A DNA stretch of 15,285 bases, from contig JAFANO010000604.1 in NCBI GenBank assembly GCA_019232645.1, positions 1-15,285 of the forward strand. The letters run 5' to 3'. The number at the start of each line of letters is the position of its first letter. Position 1 is the stretch's first letter. This DNA comes from Planctomycetaceae bacterium. Its GTDB lineage: Bacteria > Planctomycetota > Planctomycetia > Isosphaerales > Isosphaeraceae. The translations under genes and the position numbers were made by a program. Below, piece by piece: positions 6,333-13,114 of this stretch. The notes under the pieces were generated by a model. The model saw only the letters and a program-made list of their open reading frames with translations, did no database searches and was not told the origin of the DNA.

Positions 6333-7751
6333 GTGGCAATCGTCCGCCCAGTCGTCGCGCACCGCGCCCTGGACGTCCCGGCCGGACGGCTCGCTCGCGT
6401 GATCGCCTCGTGGCCGGAGCCCGCCCTCCTGGAGAGTGGTCCGGGCTTCGGCGCGTCGGGTCGCTGGAGCATCCTCGTGGCGCGGCCAAGGCTGGTCTTC
6501 GAGGCGACGGGGTCGGACTGGTCGCTCCGGTCGGATTCGAGGCCCGGAGACTCGGGGACCGGAGGCCCGCTGAGGGTGCTGGCTCACCTGCTCCGGCTCC
6601 ACGGCCTGGCCGAGCCGGATGAGATGCCCGGCCCTGACCTTCCGCCGTTCCAGGGGGGAATGATCGGCTTCCTCGGCTACGACCTGGCCACTCAGCTCGA
6701 ACGATTGCCACGGAAGGCGCCGCGCGACTCGCGCCTGCCCGACATCCGGATGGCGCTCTATGACACCATCGTGACCCTCGACCACGCCTCGGGCGCTGTC
6801 GAGCTCTGGGCATTCGACCTGCTCGACGAGGGGGCGGCGGCGGCCGAGGCCCGTTGCCGGGCCTGGCGCCGGGCGCTCGACCGCGAGCGGCCCGCGCCCA
6901 TCCGGTCGTCGCGCTTGGGTCCGCTGGAGAGCAACTTCCGCCCGGACGCCTACCTCGATGCCGTCGCCCGCTCGCTGGAGTACATCCGGGCGGGGGATAT
7001 CTTCCAGGTCAACCTCTCGCAGCGGTTCGCCGCGCACGGGAGGCCCGAGCCGCTCCACCTCTACCTGCGACTCAAGGCCCGGAGCCCCGCCCCCTTCGCC
7101 GCGTACCTCCGCTGGGGCGACCTGGCCGTGCTCAGCGCCAGCCCGGAGTGGTTCTACCAGACGCGGGGCGACCGGCTCGTGACGCGGCCGATCAAGGGGA
7201 CCCGGCCCCGGGGCGCGACCCCTGAGGAAGATGCCCGCCTCGCCGCCGAGCTAGCCTCGAGCCCCAAGGACCGCGCCGAGCTGACCATGATCGTGGACCT
7301 GGAGCGCAACGACCTCGGTCGGGTCGGCCAGTACGGGACCGTCCGGGTGATCGGCCCGCTGGCCGTCGAGACCTTCGCCCAGGTGCACCACCTGGTGGCC
7401 ACCGTCGAGGGCCGGTTGCGGCCGGGGGCGGGACCGATCGACGTCGTCCGCGCCCTCTTCCCAGGCGGCTCGATCACCGGCGCACCCAAGATCCGCGCCA
7501 TGGAGATCATCGACGAGCTGGAGCCGACCCGCCGGAGCCTCTACACGGGGGCGATCGGCTATTTCAGCCGGGGGGGGACGAGCGGCTTCAACATCGCCAT
7601 CCGGACCTTGCTCGTCGAGGGAGATCGCGTCAGCTACCAGGTCGGCGGTGGGGTCGTCGCCGACTCGGACCCCGAGGCCGAGTATCGCGAGACGCTGCAC
7701 AAGGGCCGGGGGCTCCGCGCGGTGATCGAGGACGAGGGGGGCGCGCCATGA
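6333..7751 (+). CDS. pabB: Aminodeoxychorismate synthase component I
   Basis: The protein has 472 residues from GTG 6333, or 480 from ATG 6309. It has an N-terminal anthranilate-synthase-I-like domain ('GRWSILVARPRLVF', 'GGMIGFLGYDLA') and a C-terminal chorismate-binding domain from about residue 210. 'TRPIKGTRPRG' contains PIKGT (coded at 7188-7202), the form with the catalytic lysine found in PabB; TrpE has PIAGT. Other motifs are 'AGDIFQVNLSQRF', 'ELTMIVDLERNDLGRV', 'PGGSITGAPKIRAMEIIDEL' and 'YTGAIGYFSRGG'. It aminates chorismate to 4-amino-4-deoxychorismate, using ammonia from a glutaminase partner (PabA/TrpG) that is not in the window. Its TGA overlaps the pabC start as ATGA (7748-7751), giving translational coupling to the next step of the pathway. 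This is the first gene of a three-gene operon. Confidence 0.93.
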   Translation: MAIVRPVVAHRALDVPAGRLARVIASWPEPALLESGPGFGASGRWSILVARPRLVFEATGSDWSLRSDSRPGDSGTGGPLRVLAHLLRLHGLAEPDEMPGPDLPPFQGGMIGFLGYDLATQLERLPRKAPRDSRLPDIRMALYDTIVTLDHASGAVELWAFDLLDEGAAAAEARCRAWRRALDRERPAPIRSSRLGPLESNFRPDAYLDAVARSLEYIRAGDIFQVNLSQRFAAHGRPEPLHLYLRLKARSPAPFAAYLRWGDLAVLSASPEWFYQTRGDRLVTRPIKGTRPRGATPEEDARLAAELASSPKDRAELTMIVDLERNDLGRVGQYGTVRVIGPLAVETFAQVHHLVATVEGRLRPGAGPIDVVRALFPGGSITGAPKIRAMEIIDELEPTRRSLYTGAIGYFSRGGTSGFNIAIRTLLVEGDRVSYQVGGGVVADSDPEAEYRETLHKGRGLRAVIEDEGGAP

Positions 7752-8599
7752 TCTGGGTCGGCGGCCGGGTCGTCCCCGACGATCAACTGAGCGTCAGCGT
7801 CCTGGATCGCACGTTCGAGCACGGCCTCGGGTTGTTCGAGACTCTCCGCTCCTGGAGCGGTCGAGCGACCCTCCTGGATCGACACCTGAGCCGCCTCCGG
7901 CGTTCGGCGGAGGAGCTCGGTCTGCCGATCGATCCCTCCGCCCTGCCCGACGCCGAGGCCGTCGCGCTCCTGCTGCGTGCGGACGGGGTGGAAGGCGACG
8001 CGATGCTCCGGATCACGTTGACCGGGGGGCTTTCGGCGTCGCACGGCTCGACCCTCTGGATGCGCTCGGCCCCGCTCCCGCCGCCGATCCGGGACGAGGG
8101 GGCGGTCGTGGCGCTCGACTCCTGGGAGGTCGCCCCGTCCAATCCGCTCGCGCGACACAAGACGTTGAACTACTGGGAGCGACGTCGGGCCTTCGAGGAG
8201 GCCCGGCGTGTCGATCTCGACGAGGTCCTGAGCACGGGGCCGCACACTTGCTACTGGGAAGGAAGCCGAACCAACCTCTTCATCGTGAAGGGCGTGACTC
8301 TGATGACGCCTTGCCTCGACGGCCCGATTGTGCCCGGCATCATGCGGGGGCTCGTCCTGGAGCATGCACGCGAGTTGATGCGGGAGGTCTCGGAAGTCCC
8401 GTCCCTCTCCCGGGTCGAGCTCCGCGGCGCCGATGAGGTGTTCCTGACGAATTCGGTCCGGGGGATCCTCCCCGTCCGTCGTGCCGTGGGCGGCGGTCCG
8501 GGGTTCGCCCCCTGGGACTGGCCCGCCCCCGGTCCCTGGACGCAACGGCTCTGGGGCAAGGTCTCCAACTGGCTCCATCGAGGGGGGACGACCGCATGA
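7748..8599 (+). CDS. pabC: Aminodeoxychorismate lyase (class IV PLP aminotransferase fold)
   Basis: The protein has 283 residues and is a fold-type IV PLP enzyme. It begins 'MIWVGGRVVPDDQLSVSVLD', followed by the family block 'RTFEHGLGLFETLR'. The Schiff-base lysine is Lys138 in 'ARHKTLNYW' (codon 8159-8161). The C-terminal half contains 'CYWEGSRTNLFIVKG' and 'PCLDGPIVPGIMR', which carry the phosphate and cofactor contacts, and 'GADEVFLTNSVRGILPVRRA', typical of PabC and D-amino acid or branched-chain aminotransferases. Coupling to pabB by ATGA favours aminodeoxychorismate lyase, which releases pyruvate to give p-aminobenzoate, over an aminotransferase. The stop overlaps the next start in the same way (8596-8599). 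The class is certain; the specific reaction rests on context. Confidence 0.9.
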   Translation: MIWVGGRVVPDDQLSVSVLDRTFEHGLGLFETLRSWSGRATLLDRHLSRLRRSAEELGLPIDPSALPDAEAVALLLRADGVEGDAMLRITLTGGLSASHGSTLWMRSAPLPPPIRDEGAVVALDSWEVAPSNPLARHKTLNYWERRRAFEEARRVDLDEVLSTGPHTCYWEGSRTNLFIVKGVTLMTPCLDGPIVPGIMRGLVLEHARELMREVSEVPSLSRVELRGADEVFLTNSVRGILPVRRAVGGGPGFAPWDWPAPGPWTQRLWGKVSNWLHRGGTTA

Positions 8600-9702
8600 C
8601 GACCGTCGCCGACGTGGCCCGGTGGCTCGAGGGCTTCGCACCCTCACGCCTGGCCGAAGCCTGGGACAACGTGGGCCTCCTCTGGGGCGACCCGGACGCC
8701 GAGGTCACCCGGGTCATGACCTGCCTGTCCATCACGCCTCGGACCGCCCGCGAGGCGATCGACGAGCGCGCCGAGCTGATCGTCAGCCATCATCCCGTAC
8801 TCTTCAAGGCCGTCAAGCGCGTCCGGGCCGACCACCCCGAGACCGGCATGCTCTGGAGCCTGGCCCGGGCGGGAATCGCGATCGCCAGCCCGCACACGGC
8901 CTTCGACAACACGGAGGGCGGGATCAACGACGTCCTGGCACATCGGCTCGGCCTGATGGACCTGGGGCCACTCCGGCCCTCCCCCGCCCCGGCGTCGTTC
9001 AAGGTCGTCGTCTTCACCCCCGAGGGGGATCGCGAGGCGGTCCTCGCGGCCGCCTTCGCGGCCGGGGCGGGCCGGATCGGGGCCTACGAGCAGTGCTCGT
9101 ATTCGAGCGAGGGGTATGGCACCTTCTTCGGGACCGAGGGGGCCAACCCCGCCGTCGGTCAGGCCGGTCGGCGCGAGACCGTCCGGGAACTCCGGGTCGA
9201 GGTCATCTGCCCGGCCGACCGGATCGCCGCGGTCCTGGCCGCGATCCGATCGGCGCACTCGTACGAGGAGCCCGCGATCGACGTCTTCCCGCTCCGCCCG
9301 ACCGCCCAGGGGACGGGCGTCGGGCGCTTGGGGCGGCTGCGCGCGGGCCTCACGCTGCGCGCGTTCGCCGAAGCGGTCGCCCTGGCGCTCGCGACCCGGG
9401 GGATCCAGGTCGCGGGCGACCCGGGGCGGCAGGTCGAGCGGGTGGCGATCGCCTGCGGGGCCGGCGACGACTTCGTCGGCGATGCCGCGCAGGCCGGCGC
9501 CGAGGTCCTGTTGACCGGCGAGGCGCGGTTCCACCGCGCCCTGGAGGCCGAGGCGCTGGGGCTCGGCCTCGTCGTCGCGGGGCACCACGCCACCGAGCGG
9601 CCGGGCGTCGAGGAGCTTGCGTCCCGGATCACCCGCGCCTTCCCGACGTTGGCCGTCTGGCCCAGCCTCCTCGAGGCGGATCCCCTCTGGACGATTGCCT
9701 GA
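8596..9702 (+). CDS. Nif3/YbgI family dinuclear metal-centre protein (GTP cyclohydrolase I type 2 homolog)
   Basis: The protein has 368 residues, the long form of the family with a middle insert (roughly 125-235). N-terminal motifs are 'LAEAWDNVGLLWGD', 'AELIVSHHPVLF' with His65 and His66, and 'ASPHTAFDNTEGGIND'. The C-terminal motifs are 'VERVAIACGAGDDF' and 'VVAGHHATERPGVEEL' with His330 and Glu334. These histidines and acids form the two-metal site of the hexameric ring proteins. The insert ('YEQCSYSSEGYGTFFGTEGANPAVG') corresponds to the PII-like domain of long members. The biochemical role of the family is unsettled. Annotation pipelines call it GTP cyclohydrolase I type 2 homolog from limited activity data, and its ATGA overlap with pabC in a folate operon is at least compatible with that. 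It is probably cytosolic. No separate ribosome binding site is needed given the overlap. Confidence 0.93.
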   Translation: MTTVADVARWLEGFAPSRLAEAWDNVGLLWGDPDAEVTRVMTCLSITPRTAREAIDERAELIVSHHPVLFKAVKRVRADHPETGMLWSLARAGIAIASPHTAFDNTEGGINDVLAHRLGLMDLGPLRPSPAPASFKVVVFTPEGDREAVLAAAFAAGAGRIGAYEQCSYSSEGYGTFFGTEGANPAVGQAGRRETVRELRVEVICPADRIAAVLAAIRSAHSYEEPAIDVFPLRPTAQGTGVGRLGRLRAGLTLRAFAEAVALALATRGIQVAGDPGRQVERVAIACGAGDDFVGDAAQAGAEVLLTGEARFHRALEAEALGLGLVVAGHHATERPGVEELASRITRAFPTLAVWPSLLEADPLWTIA

Positions 9703-9838
9703 TCGACCCGACGCGCGGCATGTCCTCTCCCCGACGGTTGAGCGCTGGGCCCGGTGGGTGCCATCGGTATGGGAGAGTCAAGCCCACCAAGGCCAAAAAA
9801 GCGACCTGGGCGACCCGCCATTGCTGGCGAGAATAAGA

Positions 9839-9860
9839 ACCCCCAGGAGATCCTGGGGGT
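9839..9860. terminator. Perfect hairpin, possible terminator
   Basis: ACCCCCAGG (9839-9847), loop AGAT, CCTGGGGGT (9852-9860) form a nine-pair stem, extendable to ten pairs. On the minus strand the stem is followed by TTCTTATTCTC, moderately T-rich, 80 bases after the stop of the orphan gene. On the plus strand AAAAG follows, 137 bases after the nif3-like stop. It could end minus-strand transcription, or both. There is no clean T-tract. Confidence 0.45.
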
Positions 9861-9939
9861 AAAAGAATCCACCGTACGGATCAGCATTCGATCCCGTCGA
9901 CCGATCGAATCCAAATGCCAATGGTGGAGGCGTCCGATC

Positions 9940-10245
9940 TCAAGGGTTGGCGGAGACGGGCTTGGTCGAGTCGCCGGGACCGGCCTTGCCGCCGCGCGTG
10001 GCGGGCACGTCGAGGTAGGTCTGATGCTCCCACTGACCGGCCCAGGCCTGACCCGCCCAGCGCTGCAGGGAGATGGCGCGGACGGTCGGACGGTCCTCGT
10101 CCCGGATGACTTCGCCCCAGGCGCCGGCGTAGGCGGCACGGACCTGAGACGAGCTCTCGCCCACACAAAGCAGGCGCTCGCCGCCGGGGGCCAGACACGC
10201 CACCGCCCTCCAATCTTGAGCACCCGTGGATTCGCTCATACTCAT
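9940..10245 (-). CDS. Hypothetical small tryptophan-rich protein
   Basis: This is a 101-residue frame with sensible protein composition; the overlapping frames are Arg/Pro-rich shadows. Residues 11-75 look like a compact alpha/beta domain: 'DWRAVACLAPGGERLLCVGE' (11-30), 'SSSQVRAAYAGAWGEV' (31-46), then 'TVRAISLQRWAGQAWAGQWE' (54-73) and 'HQTYLDVPA'. Five tryptophans and the repeated 'RWaGqaWaGqW' pattern are striking. The tail (78-101) is Gly/Pro/Ser-rich and looks disordered. No cysteine motif, signal peptide or membrane helix is present. ATG 10245 is the first possible start because an in-frame stop lies two codons upstream; ATG 10239 is also possible, and neither has a strong ribosome binding site. 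I do not recognise the family. It stands alone on its strand, with a hairpin downstream. Confidence 0.6.
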   Translation of the reverse strand: MSMSESTGAQDWRAVACLAPGGERLLCVGESSSQVRAAYAGAWGEVIRDEDRPTVRAISLQRWAGQAWAGQWEHQTYLDVPATRGGKAGPGDSTKPVSANP

Positions 10246-10757
10246 CGTTCAGTACATCCCCGCCCGACGGTCCCGTTTCGAGGCGACCCTCCGAAGGAGT
10301 CGCCATCGCACAACACGCCGGGACTTCAATACAAGTGCAAAGTCTCTGGTTTAGGAATCACCGGAGGATCGGCGACGCCCGTAAAATCTTTCTGTAACGG
10401 TTGGGCGGAGTCATCCCATCCAGAAGGATCTTACGTCCCATTCATTCGTTCGGCAACTCGAACTCACCGTATGCAAGATTCATGAGCCACGGCATCGACC
10501 GAAGCTGCGGGCTGCGAGCGAAGGGGATCGCCGGGGGGGAACGACACGTGTGTCAATCGATCCGGCATGTAGTGGACACGGGTCCATCGAAGCCGATCCT
10601 TGTCCAGCACTAAATGATTTTATCGTCGACCACCCTCCAGGGCGAAGGAAATTCGCGAAAAATTCCAAGAAACCATTGCAGGTTGCAGGTTTCTAGGGCT
10701 CGGGATGCGGCCCCGCGACGTCGGGCCCGGGCGGGAGGCCTCACGTGGGAGGGTCGC
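10246..10757. other. 512-base gap without a recognised gene
   Basis: No family-like coding region was found. A short frame on the minus strand is listed separately. A partial direct repeat GCAGGTT-GCAGGTT lies near 10678-10691, and the GC content is visibly lower around 10310-10400 and 10600-10690 than in the genes. The plus-strand frame 10401-10613 is open but has no family features. No terminator with a T-tract follows the dehydrogenase gene. Confidence 0.4.
10442..10495 (-). CDS. Possible 17-residue peptide or gene remnant
   Basis: On the minus strand ATG 10495 opens a frame ending at TGA 10442: 'MPWLMNLAYGEFELPNE'. The frame is open back to about 10552 and reads 'IPFARSPQLRS' before the Met. 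The composition (Trp, Tyr, Phe, acidic residues) looks protein-like and unlike shadow frames of this GC-rich DNA. It could be the C-terminal remnant of a decayed gene, a tiny peptide, or chance. No ribosome binding site is obvious. Confidence 0.2.
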   Translation of the reverse strand: MPWLMNLAYGEFELPNE

Positions 10758-11753
10758 TCACCGGGCCCCGATCCGGAGCAGGACCTTGCCGCGCCGGCCG
10801 ACCGCGTCGGCCTCGCGGACGGCGTCGCCGATGGCGTCGAGCGGGAACGAGGGGCCGGACTCGGTGGCCAGGATCCCCGCGCGGATCCCCCGCGAGATCT
10901 CACCGAAGAGCCGCAGCGCAGCGGGGATGCTCCGCTGCTTCATCCAGTGGCCGAGCCAGAAGCCCTCGACGACCCGCGTGCCGGCGATCATCAGCCGGGG
11001 GTCGATCCGCAGCGGCTCGTGCGACAGCGTCCCGTAGACCAGCATCCTGCCCTCGGCCGCCAGCGACCGGAAGACCCCCGTCCCCGTGTCGCCGCCGACC
11101 GGGTCGAGCGCGAACTTGACGCCGTCGGCCCCGACGATCCGGCGGACCTGGTCCTCGATCGGGCCGTCGGCGGACGAGATCACCGCGTCGCCGCCCAGCG
11201 CCTTCAACGCGTCGATCGCCTCGCGGCGGCGGACGACGTTGATCGTCTTGATCCCGTCGTGCCGCGCCAGCCGGATGATCATCCGCCCGAGCTGCGACCC
11301 CGCCGCCGACTGGAGGAGCCACTCCCCCTTGGGCACGGCCAGGACGTACCGGACCATCGCCAGGGCCGTCGCCGGGTTGACGAAGAACGACGCGACCTGC
11401 TCGTCGGGGAGGTCGTCGGCCACCGGCCGCGCCTGGCGCGCGGCGATCACCGCGTACTCGGCCCAGTTCCCCCCCTGATCGTTGATCACCGTCACCCGCT
11501 TCCCCTTGACCAGCCAGCCGATCAGTCCGGGGCCGACCTCGTCCACGACCCCGACCCCCTCGAACCCCGGCGTCGCCGGCAGGCGCGGGAGCACCCCATA
11601 GCGGCCCCGGACCACGAGCAGGTCGGACGGGTTGACCGGGCTGGCGATCATCCGGACCCGAACCTCGCCCGGCCCAGGCTTGGGCAACGGAACCTCGCCG
11701 ACGCGGAGGACCTCGGCGGGCTCGCCGAACCGGTCGAACAAAATTGTCTTCAT
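10758..11753 (-). CDS. Zinc-free MDR dehydrogenase, 2-enoyl thioester reductase (MECR/Etr1)-like
   Basis: The protein has 331 residues and is a medium-chain dehydrogenase/reductase. The N-terminal GroES-like domain reads 'MKTILFDRFGEPAEVLRVGE', 'SPVNPSDLLVVRGRYG' and 'VLPRLPATPGFEGVGVV'. The last two stretches closely follow the mitochondrial enoyl-thioester reductase pattern 'NPSDin.iqG.YG.lP.lPav.G.EGV', where the Tyr (Tyr52 here) is catalytic. The Rossmann part has 'FFVNPATALAMV' (123-134), 'LLQSAAGSQLGRMIIRLA' (146-163) and 'GIKTINVVRRRE' (167-178), again MECR-like. The protein contains no cysteine, so zinc ligands are absent. It probably reduces an alpha,beta-unsaturated thioester or related enone with NADPH in the cytosol; the substrate is inferred. 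No ribosome binding site precedes the ATG at 11753, which directly abuts the AT-rich island. Confidence 0.87.
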   Translation of the reverse strand: MKTILFDRFGEPAEVLRVGEVPLPKPGPGEVRVRMIASPVNPSDLLVVRGRYGVLPRLPATPGFEGVGVVDEVGPGLIGWLVKGKRVTVINDQGGNWAEYAVIAARQARPVADDLPDEQVASFFVNPATALAMVRYVLAVPKGEWLLQSAAGSQLGRMIIRLARHDGIKTINVVRRREAIDALKALGGDAVISSADGPIEDQVRRIVGADGVKFALDPVGGDTGTGVFRSLAAEGRMLVYGTLSHEPLRIDPRLMIAGTRVVEGFWLGHWMKQRSIPAALRLFGEISRGIRAGILATESGPSFPLDAIGDAVREADAVGRRGKVLLRIGAR

Positions 11754-11848
11754 ATTAATATCAATATATTAGTAATAATATTATTTAAATTAATATATTT
11801 TCATTTTTTTTTAATTTATAACATAAATTATTTACTTAGTTACATAAT
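11754..11848. other. Extremely AT-rich island directly upstream of the MECR-like gene
   Basis: By my count only 7 of 95 bases are G or C, against GC-rich DNA on both sides. The island begins at the base next to the dehydrogenase ATG and ends near 11848. It contains a run of nine T (11804-11812), the perfect palindrome AATAATATTATT (11774-11785), and several TATAAT- or TTAATA-like words usable as -10 boxes on the minus strand. It could be a strong promoter/UP-element region, a site that melts easily or binds a nucleoid protein, inserted foreign DNA, or an assembly artefact. No DnaA-box cluster was seen, so an origin is not supported. Confidence 0.7.
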
Positions 11849-11962
11849 CCACTAGGTGCAGAAAGCGATGGGTGAGCTAGGCAACAGGGGTTATCAGAAG
11901 ACGGACCGTCCGCTCCACCTTTAACTGTCCATCTGACAACCAACTGCCACACTCCTCTTGAG

Positions 11963-12015
11963 ATCTCCCATCCGGAATCTCCCATCCGGAATCTCCCATC
12001 CGGAATCTCCCATCT
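11963..12015 (+). repeat. 14-bp tandem repeat, about 3.8 copies
   Basis: ATCTCCCATCCGGA is repeated perfectly at 11963-11976, 11977-11990 and 11991-12004. A partial fourth copy, ATCTCCCATCT, occupies 12005-12015. The unit length is not a multiple of three and no gene frame crosses it convincingly, so this is a non-coding minisatellite. It ends about 37 bases before the -35 box of the sulfurtransferase gene. Confidence 0.9.
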
Positions 12016-12051
12016 CAAGGGCCTCGGTGCCGCGCGACTCCGGGCACGGGC

Positions 12052-12080
12052 TTGGGATTCCCCCGGGAGTCGGATATCTT
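12052..12080 (+). promoter_or_regulatory. Sigma70-like promoter of the sulfurtransferase gene
   Basis: TTGGGA (12052-12057) and TATCTT (12075-12080) are separated by 17 bases and match the consensus at four of six positions each. Transcription would start near 12087, giving a leader of about 33 bases before ATG 12120. Pattern match only. Confidence 0.45.
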
Positions 12081-12119
12081 ATACGCTCGGACGCGGCAAT
12101 CCTACGGGAAATCACGACC

Positions 12120-12983
12120 ATGTCCCACGACCCCCTCGTCACGACCGACTGGCTGCAGCGGCACTTGCGCGACCCCGGACTCCGCGTGGTCGACATTCGA
12201 GGCTCCGTGACCACCCGTCCGCTGGGGGCCGGTGTCGAGGAGGCCACCTACCGCGGCGCGCTCGACGAGTACCTCGCCGGCCACATCCCCGGGGCTGTCT
12301 ACGTCGACTGGACCCGTGACATCGTCGACCCCGACGACCCCGTCCCGGCGCAGGTCGCCCCACCCGGCCGGTTCGCCGAGGCGATGTCCCGCCTCGGGGT
12401 CGGCGATGCCACCCACGTCGTCGCCGTCGATCACTTGGGCGGGCAGTTCGCCACCCGGCTCTGGTGGGCCTTGACCTACTACGGGCACGACGCCGTGAGC
12501 GTCCTCGACGGCGGCTGGAACCGCTGGGTCGAGCAGGGGCTCGAGGTCGAGTCGGGGGCCGTCGCCGTCGAGCCCGGCGCATTCCACCCGCGGCCCAGGC
12601 CCGAGTGGCGGGCCTCGGCCGACGACGTCCGGGCGGGGCTCGGCCGGGCCGACCTCCAGCTGATCGACGCCCGAGACCCCGCCCAGTACACCGGCGCCCG
12701 CCGCCGAGGCCCGCGCGGTGGCCACATCCCCGGCGCGATCAACCTGCCCCGCGAGCTGTTCTTCGCCGAGGGTGGCGGATTCCTCCCCCTCAAGGAGATC
12801 CGCCTCCGCGTCGAGGGGCGCGGCCTCCGATTCGATCGGCCGACGATCGCCTACTGCAACGGCGGCGTCGCGGCGACCGTCGTCCTCTTCAACCTCGCCC
12901 GGCTCGGCCACCCGGACTTGGCCAACTACGACGGCTCGTGGAATGAGTGGGGGCCTCGCCTCGACCTCCCCGTCGAAGTCTAG
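12120..12983 (+). CDS. Sulfurtransferase with two rhodanese domains
   Basis: The protein has 287 residues from ATG 12120. The frame is open to 11958, but the upstream part translates the tandem repeat, and the promoter lies within it. The N-terminal rhodanese domain (about 5-140) contains 'RVVDIRG', 'EYLAGHIPGAVYVDW' and 'LDGGWNRWVEQG'. Where a catalytic Cys would be it has 'VAVDHLGGQFATRLWW', so this domain is non-catalytic, as usual. The C-terminal domain (about 160-287) has 'LIDARDPAQYTG', 'GHIPGAINLP' and the active-site loop 'AYCNGGVAAT' with Cys246, ending in 'YDGSWNEWGPRLDLPVE', a sulfurtransferase signature. Thiosulfate enzymes usually have CRKGVTA-type loops and 3-mercaptopyruvate enzymes CGSGVTA-type loops; CNGGVA fits neither cleanly, so the donor is left open. 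No signal peptide is seen; it is probably cytosolic. Confidence 0.92.
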   Translation: MSHDPLVTTDWLQRHLRDPGLRVVDIRGSVTTRPLGAGVEEATYRGALDEYLAGHIPGAVYVDWTRDIVDPDDPVPAQVAPPGRFAEAMSRLGVGDATHVVAVDHLGGQFATRLWWALTYYGHDAVSVLDGGWNRWVEQGLEVESGAVAVEPGAFHPRPRPEWRASADDVRAGLGRADLQLIDARDPAQYTGARRRGPRGGHIPGAINLPRELFFAEGGGFLPLKEIRLRVEGRGLRFDRPTIAYCNGGVAATVVLFNLARLGHPDLANYDGSWNEWGPRLDLPVEV

Positions 12984-13114
12984 AAATGCACCCGATCTTC
13001 ACTCGCCTGATGAGGGCTTACGGGACTGTCGCCACGCCGGTCATAGTGCTAGGGGTTCCGACTCCGACAGAGCATTCCTGACTGCCCAATCGGGTCAAGG
13101 GTGGTATTGAAACG

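Noticed and set aside
9754..10485. 243-codon plus-strand frame with an AT-hook-like 'KKRPGRPA' segment
   Set aside because: It crosses the hairpin and the orphan gene on the other strand. The rest is low complexity and no family is recognisable.
11754..11848. Replication origin
   Set aside because: AT-rich as an unwinding element would be, but no DnaA-box cluster, dnaA/dnaN gene or iterons lie nearby.
10614..11855. 413-codon plus-strand frame ending in a hydrophobic 'transmembrane' tail
   Set aside because: The body is antisense to the MECR-like gene, and the Ile/Leu/Tyr-rich tail is only a translation of the AT-rich island.
11963..12015. CRISPR array
   Set aside because: The 14-bp units are directly adjacent with no spacers, so it is a simple tandem repeat.
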